In this document: positions 7,710 through 15,976 of the stretch, one piece after another
How the letters are laid out: each line of letters opens with the position of its first letter
Numbering within the stretch: position 1 is the stretch's first letter
NCBI GenBank assembly: GCA_032718475.1
Contig: JAUCBJ010004997.1
Coordinates: 1 to 20,000, forward strand
DNA length: 20,000 nt
Direction of reading: 5' to 3'
Origin: Nemertoderma westbladi
Taxonomy: Eukaryota > Xenacoelomorpha > Nemertodermatida > Nemertodermatidae
Position numbers and translations under genes: made by a program
Notes under the pieces: generated by a model
What the model saw: only the letters and a program-made list of their open reading frames with translations
Told to the model about the DNA's origin: nothing
The model's database searches: none

Positions 7710-10454
7710 ATGAAGTACAATGACATTGGAAATGGATGGACATTAGTAACAAGCTCAGCAGTAAGAAACTCGGCCAATGCATCAATTGGTGGAGTAGGAA
7801 TTCTGCTAAGCCCATTTGCACTTAAGACCCTAAACAACATCGAATCTATAAATTCCAGGGTTATGATCGCAACATTTGATGGGAATCCCAAGACAACAGT
7901 TATATGTTGTTACAGTCCAACCAATGCATCAGAGCCAGAACAAGCAGTCAAGTTTTATGAAGAACTGACTGGACTTATTAAGGACATCCCGAAACACAAT
8001 GTTAAAGTCATTGCTGGTGACCTGAATGCGCAAATTGGCCCAGAAGACATCAAGGGTTACACCTATAACACCAGTTCTAACAGAAATGGGTACTTACGTT
8101 TAGACCTAATGGAAGAATGTGAATTGATACCAACAAACAATACATTCGAAAAGAGTAACGGGAAGCTATGGACCTTTCAATACCCTAATGGAACCAAAGC
8201 ACAACTGGATTACATCCTTATAAACAAAAAGTGGCGAAATAGCATGATCAACTGCGAGGCATACAGCTCGTTCAACCTAATTGGTTCGGACCACAGAATT
8301 GTGACTGCAGAGATCAGACTCAGTTTGAGAGCCAGCAAACCCAGGACAAGCAAGCAAATCAACTATGACTGGGAGAAACTCAGAACTGACAATGCTGTAA
8401 AGGATGCTTATACAGTAGAAGTTCGAAACCGCTTTGAAGCACTTCAGTCAATGGATGAAGACCAATCCACAGATTCAATATACCAGAATATAATAACAGC
8501 CCACAAGGAATCAGCTAAGAGGCATATCCCCCAAAAACCTAAACGAAAACAGTATGTGCCATGGCAAAACTCTGAGGTTACTTGTAAGAGAGAAGATCTT
8601 AAGATAGCCTACAAAGTTAAAACCGAACAACCAACAACCGAAAACATTAACAAGGTTGAGAAAGCTAAGGACGATCTTAAATTGGCCTACAACATCAGCC
8701 AGGAAAAGTACATACAGGATAAAACTGAAGCAATTACAACTGCTCACATACAGCAACAATCAAGACTTACCTGGCAAACTGTAAATGAGGTATCTGGTCA
8801 GAAAAGTTGTGCAAAGGGGCGCCTCAAAGCCGATAGTCCTGAAGAACGTGTTGGGAAGTGGAAAAATCACTTCAGCCACTTGCTTGGGCAGCCACCAAAC
8901 ATCGAGGTCAGCCCTACAAGGAAAATATATGACAAGACACTACCTATAGAAACAGGGGACTTCACACCTGCCGAACTCCAAAGAAGCATTAAAAGCATGT
9001 CCAATAATAAAGTGAGTGGATTAGATGAAATCCCAGCGGAGGTATGGAAAACCGGAGTGCTAAATAGACCATTATTGAATGTTTGCAACCGGATGTTAAA
9101 AGGGGAAAAGCCACCACCAATTTGGACTAAAGGTCAACTAAAGCCTCTCCCCAAGAAAGGAGACCTCGGCATACCAACAAACTATCGTGGGATCTGTCTG
9201 CTTGTGGTAGCTGCCAAAATATACAATAAAATGATTCTATATGGGATTAGGCCTCACATAGAGAAACTACTGCGTAAGAGCCAAAACGGATTTCGACCAA
9301 GTAGATCAACAATAGCTCAGATACTTGCACTACGGAGACTGATTGAAGGAATTAAGTCAAAGAATCTCCCCGCAGTCATGACTTTTGTGGACTTCAAGAA
9401 GGCATTCGACTCCATCCATAGAGGTAAAATGCTTGAAATCCTAAGAGCTTATGGAATACCAGAAGTAATTGTTGCTGGCATTGGATTGTTATATTTTGAC
9501 ACAGAAGCGCAGGTACTCTCACCAGATGGTGAAACTGAGTTTTTCTCAATCCTGGCTGGCGTACTGCAAGGTGACACATTAGCACCATTACTATTTGTAA
9601 TTGTGCTGGATTACGCAATGAGGACGGCCACAAAGGGTGAAGATCTGGGATTCACACTTCAAGAACGCAGAAGTAGTAGATATCCGGCAACTACAGTCAC
9701 AGACACCGACTTTGCGGATGACATCGCCCTGCTCTCTAATACGCTAGCAGATGCACAGCTTCTACTAAATAAAGTGGAGAGGGCTGCTAAGGAGGTTGGA
9801 TTACATATAAATGCTACCAAGACCGAATTCATGACCTTTAATGTTGATGGAAACTTGACAACCATTGATAATAATCAACTAAGGAAGGTCGATGACTTCC
9901 AGTACCTTGGATCATGGATAGAGAGTAGCAAAAAGGACATAGAAGTTAGGAAAGCAAAGGCTTGGGTAGCTCTATCAAAAATGGATACCATCTGGAAATC
10001 AGATCTCTCCAGGCACCTGAAGACTAAGTTCTTTCGAGCCACAGTGGAAAGTGTATTTTTATACGGCGGTGAGACCTGGACACTGACTAAATCACTTGAA
10101 CAACGAATTGATGGTTGCTACACAAGACTACTAAGGGCAGCCCTAAACATCAGCTGGAGACAACACATGACAAACGCCGAGCTTTATGGTACAATACCAC
10201 CTGTATCAACCACCCTCCGTGAATGCAGATTAAGATTCAGTGGGCACTGCTGGCGAAGTAAAGACGAGGTCATACCAGATCTACTTCTCTGGCAACCAAC
10301 TCATGGAAAGCGTAGTCGTGGACGACCTGCCATAACATATATAGATCAACTTGAAAGGGATACTGAACTTGGGAGAAACGAAATTGTGACAACTATGGAG
10401 AATCGGGAAGCCTGGAAGGATCTCATTTCCACTGTCCGAGTTCGCTCGACCTAG
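7710..10454 (+). CDS. LINE endonuclease-reverse transcriptase polyprotein
   Basis: The protein nicks target DNA and copies the element RNA by target-primed reverse transcription. The listed start is the first ATG in frame (914 residues), but the endonuclease begins upstream: the same frame is open from 7518 and encodes NIDIICIQEHR at about 7656-7688, with the catalytic Glu. A canonical start-like MRTLQEKYRLG lies in the next frame at 7576-7608, suggesting a frameshift between 7610 and 7655. Endonuclease motifs are GDLNAQIG (103-110) and SDHRIV (193-198). The reverse transcriptase runs from about 430 to 740, with NKVSGLDEIP, YRGICLL (493), FVDFKKAFDS (559-568), GVLQGDTLAPLLF and the catalytic FADD (668-671). 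The remainder (YTRLLRAALNISWRQH, FSGHCWRSKDE, HGKRSRGRPA) is the tail typical of this LINE group. No internal stop interrupts it. Whether it is active is unknown, given the doubtful N-terminus. Confidence 0.93.
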   Translation: MKYNDIGNGWTLVTSSAVRNSANASIGGVGILLSPFALKTLNNIESINSRVMIATFDGNPKTTVICCYSPTNASEPEQAVKFYEELTGLIKDIPKHNVKVIAGDLNAQIGPEDIKGYTYNTSSNRNGYLRLDLMEECELIPTNNTFEKSNGKLWTFQYPNGTKAQLDYILINKKWRNSMINCEAYSSFNLIGSDHRIVTAEIRLSLRASKPRTSKQINYDWEKLRTDNAVKDAYTVEVRNRFEALQSMDEDQSTDSIYQNIITAHKESAKRHIPQKPKRKQYVPWQNSEVTCKREDLKIAYKVKTEQPTTENINKVEKAKDDLKLAYNISQEKYIQDKTEAITTAHIQQQSRLTWQTVNEVSGQKSCAKGRLKADSPEERVGKWKNHFSHLLGQPPNIEVSPTRKIYDKTLPIETGDFTPAELQRSIKSMSNNKVSGLDEIPAEVWKTGVLNRPLLNVCNRMLKGEKPPPIWTKGQLKPLPKKGDLGIPTNYRGICLLVVAAKIYNKMILYGIRPHIEKLLRKSQNGFRPSRSTIAQILALRRLIEGIKSKNLPAVMTFVDFKKAFDSIHRGKMLEILRAYGIPEVIVAGIGLLYFDTEAQVLSPDGETEFFSILAGVLQGDTLAPLLFVIVLDYAMRTATKGEDLGFTLQERRSSRYPATTVTDTDFADDIALLSNTLADAQLLLNKVERAAKEVGLHINATKTEFMTFNVDGNLTTIDNNQLRKVDDFQYLGSWIESSKKDIEVRKAKAWVALSKMDTIWKSDLSRHLKTKFFRATVESVFLYGGETWTLTKSLEQRIDGCYTRLLRAALNISWRQHMTNAELYGTIPPVSTTLRECRLRFSGHCWRSKDEVIPDLLLWQPTHGKRSRGRPAITYIDQLERDTELGRNEIVTTMENREAWKDLISTVRVRST

Positions 10455-10463
10455 TAGTAGTAG
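10452..10463 (+). repeat. (TAG)4 tail of the LINE
   Basis: The four TAG triplets begin with the stop codon of the LINE ORF and end directly before the 3' copy of the target duplication. This fits a microsatellite 3' terminus. Confidence 0.75.
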
Positions 10464-10473
10464 TTGGTATTGA
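10464..10473 (+). repeat. LINE target-site duplication, 3' copy
   Basis: This copy of TTGGTATTGA matches 7507-7516. The 170 bases that follow, up to 10645, are the original flank and lead into the 3' end of the transposase gene on the other strand. Confidence 0.65.
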
Positions 10474-10644
10474 TAAAATTTGGATATTATTAGTATTACT
10501 CTTTTATTTAACAAAGCTCATTCATTATAGAACATACGGTTATTACGGTTGCTAAAATTTAATAGTATATTTTAAAGTTTACAATGTCCTGTCCCTAGAC
10601 GTGACAAGGTTGCTCCTTCTTGGTCTGGTCTCTAAGCTTCAAGC

Positions 10645-10650
10645 TTTATT
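10645..10650 (-). promoter_or_regulatory. Candidate polyadenylation signal of the transposase gene
   Basis: On the minus strand AATAAA overlaps the stop codon of the transposase C-terminal fragment (CAATAAAGC). Such a position is common in compact transposon genes. Only the hexamer supports it. Confidence 0.4.
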
Positions 10651-10957
10651 GGTGAACAAGCTGACGGTAGAATGAGTCATAAGGCGGACGAATGACTGGT
10701 TTGTTGCCTTCACATAACTTCATGAGATCGTCAAATTTACCTCTTGCGAGCCTCGGACCACCACCGCCCCCATATGCTTGCACAGGGAATACAATATCGC
10801 TGTTCCTCTTAGTTGGCAGTGTTATGGAATCAAATGTTTCCTGGCTATGGGAGTATTTGAAATATAGTTTTGATGCCTCCTGTTTCTTCAACTCAAACTC
10901 TACCATATTCACCCAATTGATGTCATTCCCAGAATCGCTCAACCATTGCCTCAAAAC
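10646..10957 (-). pseudogene. Transposase gene, C-terminal part cut off by copia
   Basis: This is the distal piece of the transposase gene whose proximal piece lies at 15977-18093. On the minus strand it is open from the copia junction to TAA at 10646-10648. It reads RQWLSDSGNDINWVNMVEF, then a basic and glycine-rich stretch (YGGGGGPRLARG), and ends KFDDLMKLCEGNKPVIRPP YDSFYRQLVHQ. From memory of related animal transposon proteins, the C-terminus typically has a Leu-Cys box followed by a proline and an aromatic Tyr-x-x-Phe-Tyr ending, which this matches. Removing the copia element and one AAAAC copy joins the last upstream codons (SVGQGV) to LRQWLSD with no change of frame. The methionine near the junction is therefore not a real start. 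Confidence 0.8.
10953..10957. repeat. Copia target-site duplication AAAAC, left copy
   Basis: AAAAC abuts the left LTR and is repeated exactly at 15972-15976 after the right LTR. Five bases is the usual Ty1/copia target duplication length. Confidence 0.93.
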
Positions 10958-11223
10958 TGTTAGAAGTTGAAGTGTATATATCGAATATCATTATAATATA
11001 ATAGGCCTACTAGCCAGACATGACTGCAGATATATAAACCTAGCGCAGTACAGCAGTACTTCTGACAGTCATTGTAGATGCTCAGTACCGGTTGCCGGTA
11101 GCACAATGATAAACAATAATGTAATACAACTAGAGTATTTAAATTTCCCACCACACCATTAAGATACTGATCATCGCATAATATATTGTCATACAGTTTA
11201 AAGGTAAGTTACAGTTTCTAACA
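10958..11223 (-). repeat. Copia 3' LTR
   Basis: A 266-bp terminal repeat beginning TGTTAGAAGTTG and ending TTTCTAACA in plus orientation, so the termini are TGTTAG and CTAACA, an inverted hexamer. It is the downstream LTR for the minus-strand element. It differs from the other LTR at TAGGCCTAC (here) versus TAGCCCTAC, and at TGCAGAT (here) versus TGCGGAT. Confidence 0.95.
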
Positions 11224-11232
11224 CTCCCACTT
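11224..11232 (-). promoter_or_regulatory. Copia polypurine tract
   Basis: On the minus strand AAGTGGGAG ends exactly at the TGTTAG that opens the 3' LTR. It is the expected primer for plus-strand DNA synthesis, and closely resembles polypurine tracts of other Ty1/copia elements. Confidence 0.85.
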
Positions 11233-11263
11233 GACAATAATAATTATGCGACATTGAATTTAA

Positions 11264-13411
11264 TTACTCTAATGAAATAAGACCAATTTTTGAGCAATGA
11301 TACTCAAATATCGCTTTCATGAGTCCCTTTGTAAACATATCAGCAGTCATTTCCTTCGAGCTGCAGTATTTAACAGTAACAATACTACGAGCAATTAGTT
11401 CTTGAATGAAATTAAACCTGACATCGATATGTTTAGTACGATTGTGGAAGACAGGGTTCTTCACTAGTGCAATAGCACTCTGATTATCCTCATACATCAT
11501 TACTGGTTCAACCTTTGACAATAATATGTTTGCTATTAAGATGCGCAACCACTTTGCCTCATGGGCAGCTGAACTTAATGCAACATATTCTGCTTCTGTT
11601 GAAGATATTGCCACAATGTCCTGTCTCTTGCTTCTCCAGCTAACAGCACAATCTCCTACAAAGAATATATATCCAGATGTAGATTTATGAGTTTCAGAAC
11701 ATCCTGCATGATTAGCATCTGAGTATCCACTTGCAGAAATCACTGAAGTTTCTTTAGCATTATATTTTAAACCTACATTCAATGTACCACGGATATAACG
11801 AAATACACGTTTTACCCCCTTCCAATGTGCCTCTGATGGATCTGACATGTATTTACTTAAAATACCAATAGATGTAGCTAAATCTGGTCGAGTTCCAGTC
11901 ATTGCATATGTGAGACTACCAATCGCTGTTTGATAAAGAGTTTTGTCAGCTGGTTTCTCATCATCAGTTCTCTTCTCGAATTTCACATTTGGATCAATTG
12001 GGGTAGCAACTGGTTTGCAGTTTAGCATACAAACTCTCTCAAGTACATTTTCTAAGTACTTTGATTGATTTATAGTCATTGTCCGATTCTTACGATCCCT
12101 AGTAATCACCATTCCAAGAATATATTCTAATTCTCCTTTATCAACCATTTCAAATCGACTAGAAAATGTACATTTCTCTTGCATTAATATTTCATCATCA
12201 TTTGATGCTATGAGAATATCATCTACATAGAGAACAATGATTACTACAATATCATTGACATACTTGATATACATGCACGGATCAGCTTCATTTTGTTTGA
12301 AACCATTCGAAGTTAGATGCTTATCAATTAATTTATTCCAGCATCTAGAAGATTGTTTTAAACCATAAATGGCCTTCTTTAGTTTGCAGACGAAATCAGG
12401 ACGTTTGTCATCAACATAGCCCTCTGGTTGCTTCATATAGATTTCATTTTCAAGTTCCCCATTTAGAAAGGCTGTTTTAACATCCATTTGATGTATTGAC
12501 CAATTCAGTTGATTTGCAATAGCTAATACTGTACGAATAGCACTGTATTTAGCAACAGGTGCAAACACTTCATCATAGTCTATCCCATATTCTTGAGTAA
12601 AACCACGTGCCACTAGACGGGCTTTATAACGTTCAATGGAACCATCAGGTTGATATTTATATTTAAGAATCCATTTGCAATCAACAATATTTGCATCTGC
12701 CGGCGCTTTTACCAAAGTCCACGTCTGATTCTTTATTAGAGATTCATATTCAGTATCCATTGCCTCTCGCCAATAATCACCATCATTTCGTGACCATGCT
12801 TCTTTGAGTGTTTGAGGTTCAATACTCTCCTCCTCTACAATCATGGCCTTTGGCCATTCAATTGTACCCAATCGGTCTGGTGGCTTACATTGACGTGTTG
12901 GATAATGACGAACACTTTTTGATGTTGATGATGAAGTCATTTCACCTTCATTGATTGTTTCCACTACAGGTTCATCATCTAAATCAAACCCATGAAATAC
13001 TTCACCATCAGATGAAGACACACTATCTCCTATAGTCTCAATCTCCATAGCCTCTTGATTATTTACAATGTTTGATGTATGATCAACTATACTCGTCCTA
13101 GTCTGTTGAGCCTCTTGATTATTTACAATGTTCAATGTATGATCAACTATACTCTTCCTAGTCTGTTGAGCCTCTTTTACAACTAGCTCCCCTTGATCAA
13201 CATCGGAACTTTCCTTCATATATGGAGGTTTTAATATTGGATTTGTGACACGATTTGACATCTTTGGAAAACTATTTTCAAAGAACTGTACATCAAGACT
13301 CTCATAAATCCGCTTACTCTCTGGCTCATATAATCTATAACCCTTAGACTTTCCACTATATCCAATAAAGATGCACTTTCGAGCCTTTGCATCGAGTTTC
13401 TTTCGTTTCTC
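11264..13411 (-). CDS. gag-pol: Copia reverse transcriptase and RNase H segment
   Basis: The C-terminal 715 residues of the copia frame. They begin after the second TGA with the integrase tail (ARKCIFIGYS, RLYEPESKRIYESLDVQFFE); the next methionine is at 13261. From that methionine, an acidic linker with a 20-residue duplication covers about 30-70. Reverse transcriptase runs from about 175 to 420, with YKARLVARGFTQEYGIDY, MDVKTAFLNGELEN and the catalytic YVDD at 345-348. RNase H lies near 510-580, with GYSDANHAGC, STSGYIFFVGDCAVSW and SSTEAEYVALSSAAHEA. The frame ends GLISLE, TAA at 11264-11266, 32 bases before the polypurine tract. All catalytic motifs look intact in this part; only the upstream stops disable it. 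Confidence 0.93.
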   Translation of the reverse strand, partial: EKRKKLDAKARKCIFIGYSGKSKGYRLYEPESKRIYESLDVQFFENSFPKMSNRVTNPILKPPYMKESSDVDQGELVVKEAQQTRKSIVDHTLNIVNNQEAQQTRTSIVDHTSNIVNNQEAMEIETIGDSVSSSDGEVFHGFDLDDEPVVETINEGEMTSSSTSKSVRHYPTRQCKPPDRLGTIEWPKAMIVEEESIEPQTLKEAWSRNDGDYWREAMDTEYESLIKNQTWTLVKAPADANIVDCKWILKYKYQPDGSIERYKARLVARGFTQEYGIDYDEVFAPVAKYSAIRTVLAIANQLNWSIHQMDVKTAFLNGELENEIYMKQPEGYVDDKRPDFVCKLKKAIYGLKQSSRCWNKLIDKHLTSNGFKQNEADPCMYIKYVNDIVVIIVLYVDDILIASNDDEILMQEKCTFSSRFEMVDKGELEYILGMVITRDRKNRTMTINQSKYLENVLERVCMLNCKPVATPIDPNVKFEKRTDDEKPADKTLYQTAIGSLTYAMTGTRPDLATSIGILSKYMSDPSEAHWKGVKRVFRYIRGTLNVGLKYNAKETSVISASGYSDANHAGCSETHKSTSGYIFFVGDCAVSWRSKRQDIVAISSTEAEYVALSSAAHEAKWLRILIANILLSKVEPVMMYEDNQSAIALVKNPVFHNRTKHIDVRFNFIQELIARSIVTVKYCSSKEMTADMFTKGLMKAIFEYHCSKIGLISLE
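13050..13169. repeat. 60-bp tandem duplication in copia linker
   Basis: Two adjacent 60-base copies start at 13050 and 13110 with GCCTCTTGATTATTTACAAT. They encode the 20-residue unit EAQQTRTSIVDHTSNIVNNQ twice, between integrase and reverse transcriptase. The duplication is in frame and lies in a variable linker, so it is probably tolerated. Confidence 0.9.
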
Positions 13412-14122
13412 TCATGGTAGATGCATAAATGAATAACATCCAAAAATTCTCAAAGAACTTACATCTGGTTTATTGCCAAACCAAACTTCATAGGGAGTCG
13501 ACCCATGAACTGCATTTGTAGGACATCGGTTGCGAATATAAACAGCAGTGCTCACAGCTTCTGCCCAGAACTGTTTTGATAATCCTGCTGCATATAACAT
13601 TGACAATGCAAGTTCCATAATTGTGCGATTCATGCGCTCTGCAACTCCATTTTGTTGTGGATTATATGGAACAGTGAATTCATGCATAATTCCTTTAGAT
13701 AAACAATACTCTTTTAATGAGGTTAAGTTATATTCGCCACCATTATCTGAACGTAATATCTTTACAGTTCGACCAATTTGGTTTTCAACTTTTGCTACAA
13801 AATCCTTGAAGCATTGAAATAGTTCACTTTTATGCTTCAATATATAAACTGTTGTATATCGTGATTTATCATCAATGATAGTAGCAAAATATTTAGAACC
13901 ACCAATTGATTCAGTGTCCATAGGGCCACATATATCTGAGTGAACAATATCAACTAGATCATCTGCCCTACGAGAAGAATGTGTAGGAAATGGGACCTTG
14001 TGCGATTTCCCTAGTGCACAACCCTCACAATTCGTATTGAAGGTTTCTATATCACAATTAATTCCACTTACCATTTCATTATCCAATAATTTCTTTAAGC
14101 TATCAATTCCAATATGACCAAA
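13412..14122 (-). CDS. gag-pol: Copia integrase segment, between two TGA codons
   Basis: This is the middle part of the same frame. The codons after the first TGA give FGHIGIDSLKKLL and, after MDNEMVSG, the second half of the HHCC zinc site (CEGCALGK). Numbering from that methionine (14086), the catalytic triad is D51 (HSDICGPM), D114 (RSDNGGEYN) and E150 (QQNGVAERMNRT). The last two have 35 residues between them, the canonical D,D-35-E spacing. The segment ends at TGA (13412-13414) after CYSFMHLP, and the frame continues EKRKKLDAKARKCIFIGYS beyond it. Arg is expected at the stop, so this again looks like CGA to TGA. Integrase would join the copied DNA to the genome, but the polyprotein cannot be made whole as it stands. 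Confidence 0.92.
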   Translation of the reverse strand, partial: FGHIGIDSLKKLLDNEMVSGINCDIETFNTNCEGCALGKSHKVPFPTHSSRRADDLVDIVHSDICGPMDTESIGGSKYFATIIDDKSRYTTVYILKHKSELFQCFKDFVAKVENQIGRTVKILRSDNGGEYNLTSLKEYCLSKGIMHEFTVPYNPQQNGVAERMNRTIMELALSMLYAAGLSKQFWAEAVSTAVYIRNRCPTNAVHGSTPYEVWFGNKPDVSSLRIFGCYSFMHLP

Positions 14123-15466
14123 TCATTCATGCCATATTTGACCAGGTAAAGAAGTAGCAACCAATGCAGAATTACCAGTATGTACTTCAAGTTTATACAA
14201 GTCACCATCCACTCTACCATTTGCAATTACTTGTTTTCCATAACCAATTTCACATTCTGACCTATAAAAATTTATATAAGCCCCTTTCTTTGTCAATGCA
14301 CGAACTGAAAGAAGATTCTTCCCTAGTTTTGGAACATACAAAACTTCAGAAATACAAAGTTTAGCTCCGCAAGTAGATTGAATATTAACAATTCCTTTAC
14401 CTATAGCATTTACATAACGTTTATCACCAAGATAAACATATTTGCAATGGTCAAATTTTTCATAATTTATGAAACAATCTGACACAAATGTCATATGTTC
14501 GGTAGCTCCTGAATCAATATACCAATTATCACACCCAGTATTCGAATTGCTAATATGCAAAGCAAATGAACAGTTTTCAAGGTAATCCAGCTCATTCAAT
14601 TCTGATTCTGATTCACTACCTTTAACAAGAAGTCCCTCTGACTTCTTTCGAGTTGGACACGCTGAAGCCCAATGTGAATTATCACTGCAAAGTTGACAAC
14701 CTCTTTGAGTACATTTCCGAGCAAAATGTCCCCCAACACCACACTTGAAACATGGAGCCTTGCTCTTCCGGAATCCTGGTGAAGAAGTGAACTGCTGCGG
14801 CTTGCTACTCCCACTGTCTTGTTGTCCTTTCTTTGCATAACCCTTTTGTTTCACTGATAAAAGGGCATTCTCTGTTTCACTATTGTGTGTGTGCCGTGCA
14901 CTTTCATTAAACAGTAAACCCTTTATATTGTCCCATGACATTTCATTGACAGCAACATCAATCGCTGACAGCATGGAATTATACGATGATGGAAGTGATC
15001 CTAAAACAGTAAGTGCGAATGCCTTGTCCGTAATATTCTCTTCTGGATCAAGTTCATTAATCTTTGTGTAAAGATTCCTCATCTCCGTAACATGTTTCTC
15101 AACGTTGCCACCATTTGGTAACTGTTTATTGAAAAATTCGGTTCGAAGTCTAACAATCTTTAGCCATGATTTTCGATCAAACTGTTCCTCTAATGCATCC
15201 CAAGTTTCCTTTGCAGTCATTGCATCCTTTATATAGCAACGCAATTCCGGATCAATAGCTAGTGCAATAGTTGTACGTGCGCGAGTTTTCCTTCGCATAA
15301 ACGCAGCTCTACCAGCTCCTTCCGGTGGAGTAGGATCTCCAATGACAAACTCCCACAAATTGTGATGTTCCAATGTAAGCTGCATTGTGTAACGCCATTC
15401 ACGATAGTTTTCGGACCGCAGTTTCTCGATTTTCTCTATCTTTAAACCGCCAATATCATCCGCCAT
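14123..15466 (-). CDS. gag-pol: Copia Gag and protease segment, ends at a TGA
   Basis: The N-terminal 447 residues of the copia polyprotein start at the first ATG after the primer-binding site (MADDIGG). Residues about 15-200 form the copia-type Gag domain (SENYREWRYTMQLTLEHHNLW). Two CCHC zinc knuckles follow at 239-252 (CFKCGVGGHFARKC) and 257-270 (CQLCSDNSHWASAC), for RNA packaging. The aspartic protease active site is DSGA at 318-321, within WYIDSGATEHM. The pre-integrase zinc region starts at about 423 and is cut by TGA directly after IWHE, while the next codons continue FGHIGIDSLKKLL in the same frame. Arg is expected there, so the stop is a CGA to TGA mutation rather than a normal gene end. 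Programmed readthrough is less likely, as a second TGA occurs further on. Confidence 0.93.
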   Translation of the reverse strand: MADDIGGLKIEKIEKLRSENYREWRYTMQLTLEHHNLWEFVIGDPTPPEGAGRAAFMRRKTRARTTIALAIDPELRCYIKDAMTAKETWDALEEQFDRKSWLKIVRLRTEFFNKQLPNGGNVEKHVTEMRNLYTKINELDPEENITDKAFALTVLGSLPSSYNSMLSAIDVAVNEMSWDNIKGLLFNESARHTHNSETENALLSVKQKGYAKKGQQDSGSSKPQQFTSSPGFRKSKAPCFKCGVGGHFARKCTQRGCQLCSDNSHWASACPTRKKSEGLLVKGSESESELNELDYLENCSFALHISNSNTGCDNWYIDSGATEHMTFVSDCFINYEKFDHCKYVYLGDKRYVNAIGKGIVNIQSTCGAKLCISEVLYVPKLGKNLLSVRALTKKGAYINFYRSECEIGYGKQVIANGRVDGDLYKLEVHTGNSALVATSLPGQIWHE

Positions 15467-15691
15467 TTCAGTAAACTATCTGTGTGCAATTAATTATAAC
15501 AGCAACAAAGGAGTAAACGATATCGATTTGTTAAATTTCAGTCACTGATCCTTTCCTACTACTGCTACCGCTTGCCGGTACCGGTAACCACGATAATTAG
15601 CGATTTTAGTATTTGCAAAGTTTCCTTGCATACCGGTATTTATTACAATTCATTACAATTAACAGTACCATAGCATCTGACTGCCTGTTAC

Positions 15692-15705
15692 CTGGGCCCA
15701 TAACC
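15692..15705 (-). promoter_or_regulatory. Copia primer-binding site, half initiator Met-tRNA type
   Basis: Directly after the 5' LTR the minus strand reads GGTTATGGGCCCAG. Its complement CTGGGCCCATAACC is the anticodon arm of animal initiator Met-tRNA, including the anticodon CAU. The site would therefore pair with a tRNA cut near residue 39-40 in the anticodon region rather than with the CCA end. This half-tRNA priming is the established mechanism of Drosophila copia. Use here is inferred from sequence alone. Confidence 0.85.
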
Positions 15706-15971
15706 TGTTAGAAGTTGAAGTGTATATATCGAATATCATTATAATATAATAGCCCTACTAGCCAGACATGACTGCGGATATATAAACCTAGCGCAGTACA
15801 GCAGTACTTCTGACAGTCATTGTAGATGCTCAGTACCGGTTGCCGGTAGCACAATGATAAACAATAATGTAATACAACTAGAGTATTTAAATTTCCCACC
15901 ACACCATTAAGATACTGATCATCGCATAATATATTGTCATACAGTTTAAAGGTAAGTTACAGTTTCTAACA
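15706..15971 (-). repeat. Copia 5' LTR with promoter
   Basis: The upstream LTR for the minus-strand element, 266 bp and nearly identical to 10958-11223. Transcription should start here and run toward lower coordinates. A TATA-like TTTATATATCC on the minus strand (plus-strand 15777-15787) is a candidate core promoter; I cannot identify the R boundary. Confidence 0.95.
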
Positions 15972-15976
15972 AAAAC
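15972..15976. repeat. Copia target-site duplication AAAAC, right copy
   Basis: Exact repeat of 10953-10957. It marks the point where the transposase gene was split. Confidence 0.93.

Larger units (their letters stand above)
7517..10463 (+). mobile_element. Non-LTR retrotransposon (LINE), AP endonuclease type
   Basis: The element is bounded by the direct repeat TTGGTATTGA (7507-7516 and 10464-10473). At about 2.95 kb it is short for a LINE, with one long ORF and practically no 3' untranslated region: the stop codon TAG is itself the first unit of the (TAG)4 tail at 10452-10463. A terminal microsatellite instead of poly(A) is known in several LINE clades. The 5' end is probably truncated, because the endonuclease start appears in another frame and there is no 5' untranslated region. 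I do not assign the clade. It shares its reverse transcriptase and C-terminal region with the relic at 1-600. Confidence 0.85.
10958..15971 (-). mobile_element. Ty1/copia LTR retrotransposon, nearly complete
   Basis: A 5,014-bp element in minus orientation, with two 266-bp LTRs starting TG and ending CA, a perfect 5-bp target duplication, a primer-binding site next to the 5' LTR, a polypurine tract next to the 3' LTR and one gag-pol frame of about 1,400 codons (11264-15466). Domain order is Gag, two zinc knuckles, aspartic protease, integrase, reverse transcriptase and RNase H. Integrase before reverse transcriptase defines Ty1/copia. The frame is interrupted only by two TGA codons (14123-14125 and 13412-13414). 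The LTRs differ at two positions by my reading, so the insertion is young. It sits inside a transposase gene of the same orientation. Confidence 0.97.

Noticed and set aside
10960-11154. A 64-codon ORF present in both copia LTRs (also 15708-15902)
   Set aside because: It is a chance frame within the terminal repeat, duplicated because the LTRs are duplicated; no motif supports it.
13231-13443. A 70-codon minus-strand ORF overlapping the copia integrase/reverse transcriptase junction
   Set aside because: It is an alternative frame over the conserved integrase tail, which is read in the main copia frame.
14123-14125. Programmed TGA readthrough between Gag-protease and integrase
   Set aside because: A second TGA occurs at 13412-13414 in the middle of a conserved region, and both sit where arginine is expected, so mutation is simpler.
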